A stretch of DNA of 6,046 nt, taken from Bacteroidia bacterium (lineage in GTDB: Bacteria > Bacteroidota > Bacteroidia > Bacteroidales > P3). How positions within the stretch are numbered: position 1 is the stretch's first letter; every line of letters begins with the position of its first letter. The stretch covers positions 1 to 6,046 of the forward strand of contig BNXT01000091.1 in NCBI GenBank assembly GCA_025999775.1, written 5' to 3'. Under the pieces are notes generated by a model, which saw only the letters and a program-made list of their open reading frames with translations, did no database searches and was not told the DNA's origin. The position numbers and the translations under genes are program-made. Positions 4,837-6,046 of the stretch are shown here, one piece after another.

Positions 4837-5934
4837 TCAGGCAAACGGCGTCTTCACCACTTTAGCTTTGAGCAGTTTTTCGCGTACTTTAACAAAAATC
4901 TCCGTCTCAAGTTTAGCAAAAGCCGTTTTAACATAGCCTGTACCGATGGCTTTATTGAGGGATGGCGCTTGCGTGCCCGAACATACCGTACCTATTTGAA
5001 CGCCGTTAGCGTCGCAGAGTTCATAACCTTGACGTGGAATACCACGGTCGATCATTTCAAAACCCACCAATCGTCGTTGTACACCTTCGGCTTTCAGTTG
5101 TTCCATCTTCGCACGGTCGATAAACGGCTTATTATCAACGAATTTCGTAATCCAACCCAAACCGGCTTCTATCGGCGAGGTGGTATCGTTGATTTCATGC
5201 CCATAGAGGCAGTAGCCCATTTCCAAGCGCAAGGTGTCGCGTGCGCCAAGACCTGTTGGTTTGATACCATATTCAGCGCCCGCATCAAAAACGGCTTTCC
5301 ATAGTTGTGGCGCATCGGCATTGTTAACGTATATCTCGCAGCCACCGGCTCCGGTATAACCCGTAGTGGAAAAGATAACATTGGAAATACCGGCAAACTC
5401 AAGCACTTTGAATGTGTAGTACTTCATATCTACCACATTTTCTTTCGTGAGTTTTTGCATGGCTTTCAATGCCAGCGGACCTTGAACAGCTAATTGAGCG
5501 TAGGATTCCGAGTCATTGTAAAATTCCGTACCTATATTTAGCCCCATTTCTTTAGCAATACCGCTCATCCACGCATAATCTTTGTCAATATTAGCAGCGT
5601 TGGGCACCATGAAATAAGTTTCGGCGTTAAACCGATACACTAACATATCATCAACGATACCGCCCTTACCATTCGGTAAGCAAGTATATTGTACTTGTCC
5701 GTCCACCAACGAAGCCACGTCATTGGTTGTTACTCTTTGCAAAAAAGCCAACGCTTTGGGACCTTTTGCCCAAAATTCCCCCATGTGTGATACGTCAAAC
5801 ACACCAATAGCGTTACGTACATTAAGATGTTCCTCAATCAATCCCGAATATTGCACGGGCATGTTAAAGCCTGCAAATTCGACCATTTTAGCGCCTAAAG
5901 CAATGTGATTTTGTGTAAATGCGGTTGTTTTCAT
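4837..5934 (-). CDS. gcvT: Aminomethyltransferase, glycine cleavage system T protein
   Basis: GcvT takes the aminomethyl group carried on lipoylated GcvH and, with tetrahydrofolate, releases ammonia and 5,10-methylene-THF; it acts in the cytoplasm with GcvP, GcvH and Lpd. The 365 residues are normal family length with no break. Visible landmarks are [13 protein letters not shown] (14-26), FDVSHMGEF (46-54), TNDVASL (70-76), [12 protein letters not shown] (91-102), which holds the conserved catalytic Asp (Asp95/Asp96, equivalent to Asp96 of the Thermotoga enzyme), [12 protein letters not shown] (191-202), [20 protein letters not shown] (228-247) and the C-terminal barrel signature [12 protein letters not shown] (315-326). 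Start ATG 5934 fits the family N-terminus ([17 protein letters not shown]). No gcvH, gcvP or lpd is in the window, so it is a stand-alone gene here. No glycine riboswitch is possible in its leader of about 25 bases. Confidence 0.97.
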   Translation of the reverse strand: MKTTAFTQNHIALGAKMVEFAGFNMPVQYSGLIEEHLNVRNAIGVFDVSHMGEFWAKGPKALAFLQRVTTNDVASLVDGQVQYTCLPNGKGGIVDDMLVYRFNAETYFMVPNAANIDKDYAWMSGIAKEMGLNIGTEFYNDSESYAQLAVQGPLALKAMQKLTKENVVDMKYYTFKVLEFAGISNVIFSTTGYTGAGGCEIYVNNADAPQLWKAVFDAGAEYGIKPTGLGARDTLRLEMGYCLYGHEINDTTSPIEAGLGWITKFVDNKPFIDRAKMEQLKAEGVQRRLVGFEMIDRGIPRQGYELCDANGVQIGTVCSGTQAPSLNKAIGTGYVKTAFAKLETEIFVKVREKLLKAKVVKTPFA

Positions 5935-5965
5935 ATTTAGTGTAGTTATTTATCTTATACTATCA

Positions 5966-5973
5966 CAAAGGTA
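5966..5973 (-). promoter_or_regulatory. -7 element of the gcvT promoter
   Basis: The minus strand reads TACCTTTG, a match to TAnnTTTG. Transcription should begin near 5960, about 25 bases before the gcvT ATG at 5934. The -33 region shows no clean TTTG. The AATGAATAATGAAC repeat lies upstream of this site. Confidence 0.55.
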
Positions 5974-6017
5974 CAAAATTTTTTGAAATATGGATTGTCT
6001 GAATCAGGATTTTCAAC

Positions 6018-6046
6018 AATGAATAATGAACAATGAATAATGAACA
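6018..6046 (+). repeat. 14-bp tandem repeat AATGAATAATGAAC, two copies
   Basis: Copies occupy 6018-6031 and 6032-6045, and one more base of the pattern follows at the window edge, so the array probably continues. Bases 6025-6042 are the inverted match of 4806-4823, on the other side of gcvT. Confidence 0.85.

Overview
The window looks like a chromosomal stretch from a member of the Bacteroidota. Three things point there: promoters of the TTTG / TAnnTTTG type at 3236-3265, 3789-3796 and 5966-5973, with little Shine-Dalgarno signal at most starts; protein families typical of the phylum (AlbA_2 / RecG-like ATPase-fold regulators with GGTIGGTIGG linkers, RhuM, an Rpn-type PD-(D/E)XK protein with EG repeats); and a GcvT of Bacteroidota type. 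The genus cannot be fixed from sequence alone.

Left third (1-2750): a decaying accessory cluster read on the minus strand. In transcription order it holds an AlbA_2/HATPase_c_4 gene with an internal frame-breaking deletion (1499-2750), a RhuM gene cut off after about 85 codons (1266-1526), and a second AlbA_2/HATPase_c_4 gene that lacks its 3' end (23-1141). The first 83 bases of the window are a perfect inverted copy of 1953-2035, a piece of the first of these genes. It abuts the 3' end of the second one, so that gene's apparent last 19 codons are antisense readings of the repeat. This is either an assembly or amplification foldback, or a real rearrangement, possibly an invertible segment.

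Middle (2751-3829): mostly repeats. A 433-bp structure (2786-3218) has two diverged inverted arms around the last 46 codons of a Y1 (IS200-like/RAYT) transposase. A small membrane-anchored protein (3283-3498) follows a textbook Bacteroidota promoter just outside the right arm. After it come two groups of short hairpins (3564-3647 and 3667-3735).

Right half (3830-6046): an apparently intact Rpn-family nuclease/transposase-like gene on the plus strand (3830-4768) converges on a complete, ordinary gcvT on the minus strand (4837-5934). gcvT is the only clear core-metabolism gene and probably marks the edge of the conserved chromosome. Copies of an AATGAATAATGAAC-type repeat lie on both sides of it, and the window ends inside one.

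Nothing here is a convincing complete new system. The points of most interest are the 83-bp perfect inverted repeat inside a coding frame, the Y1-transposase relic with its inverted arms, and the multiple independent lesions in the AlbA_2/RhuM cluster.
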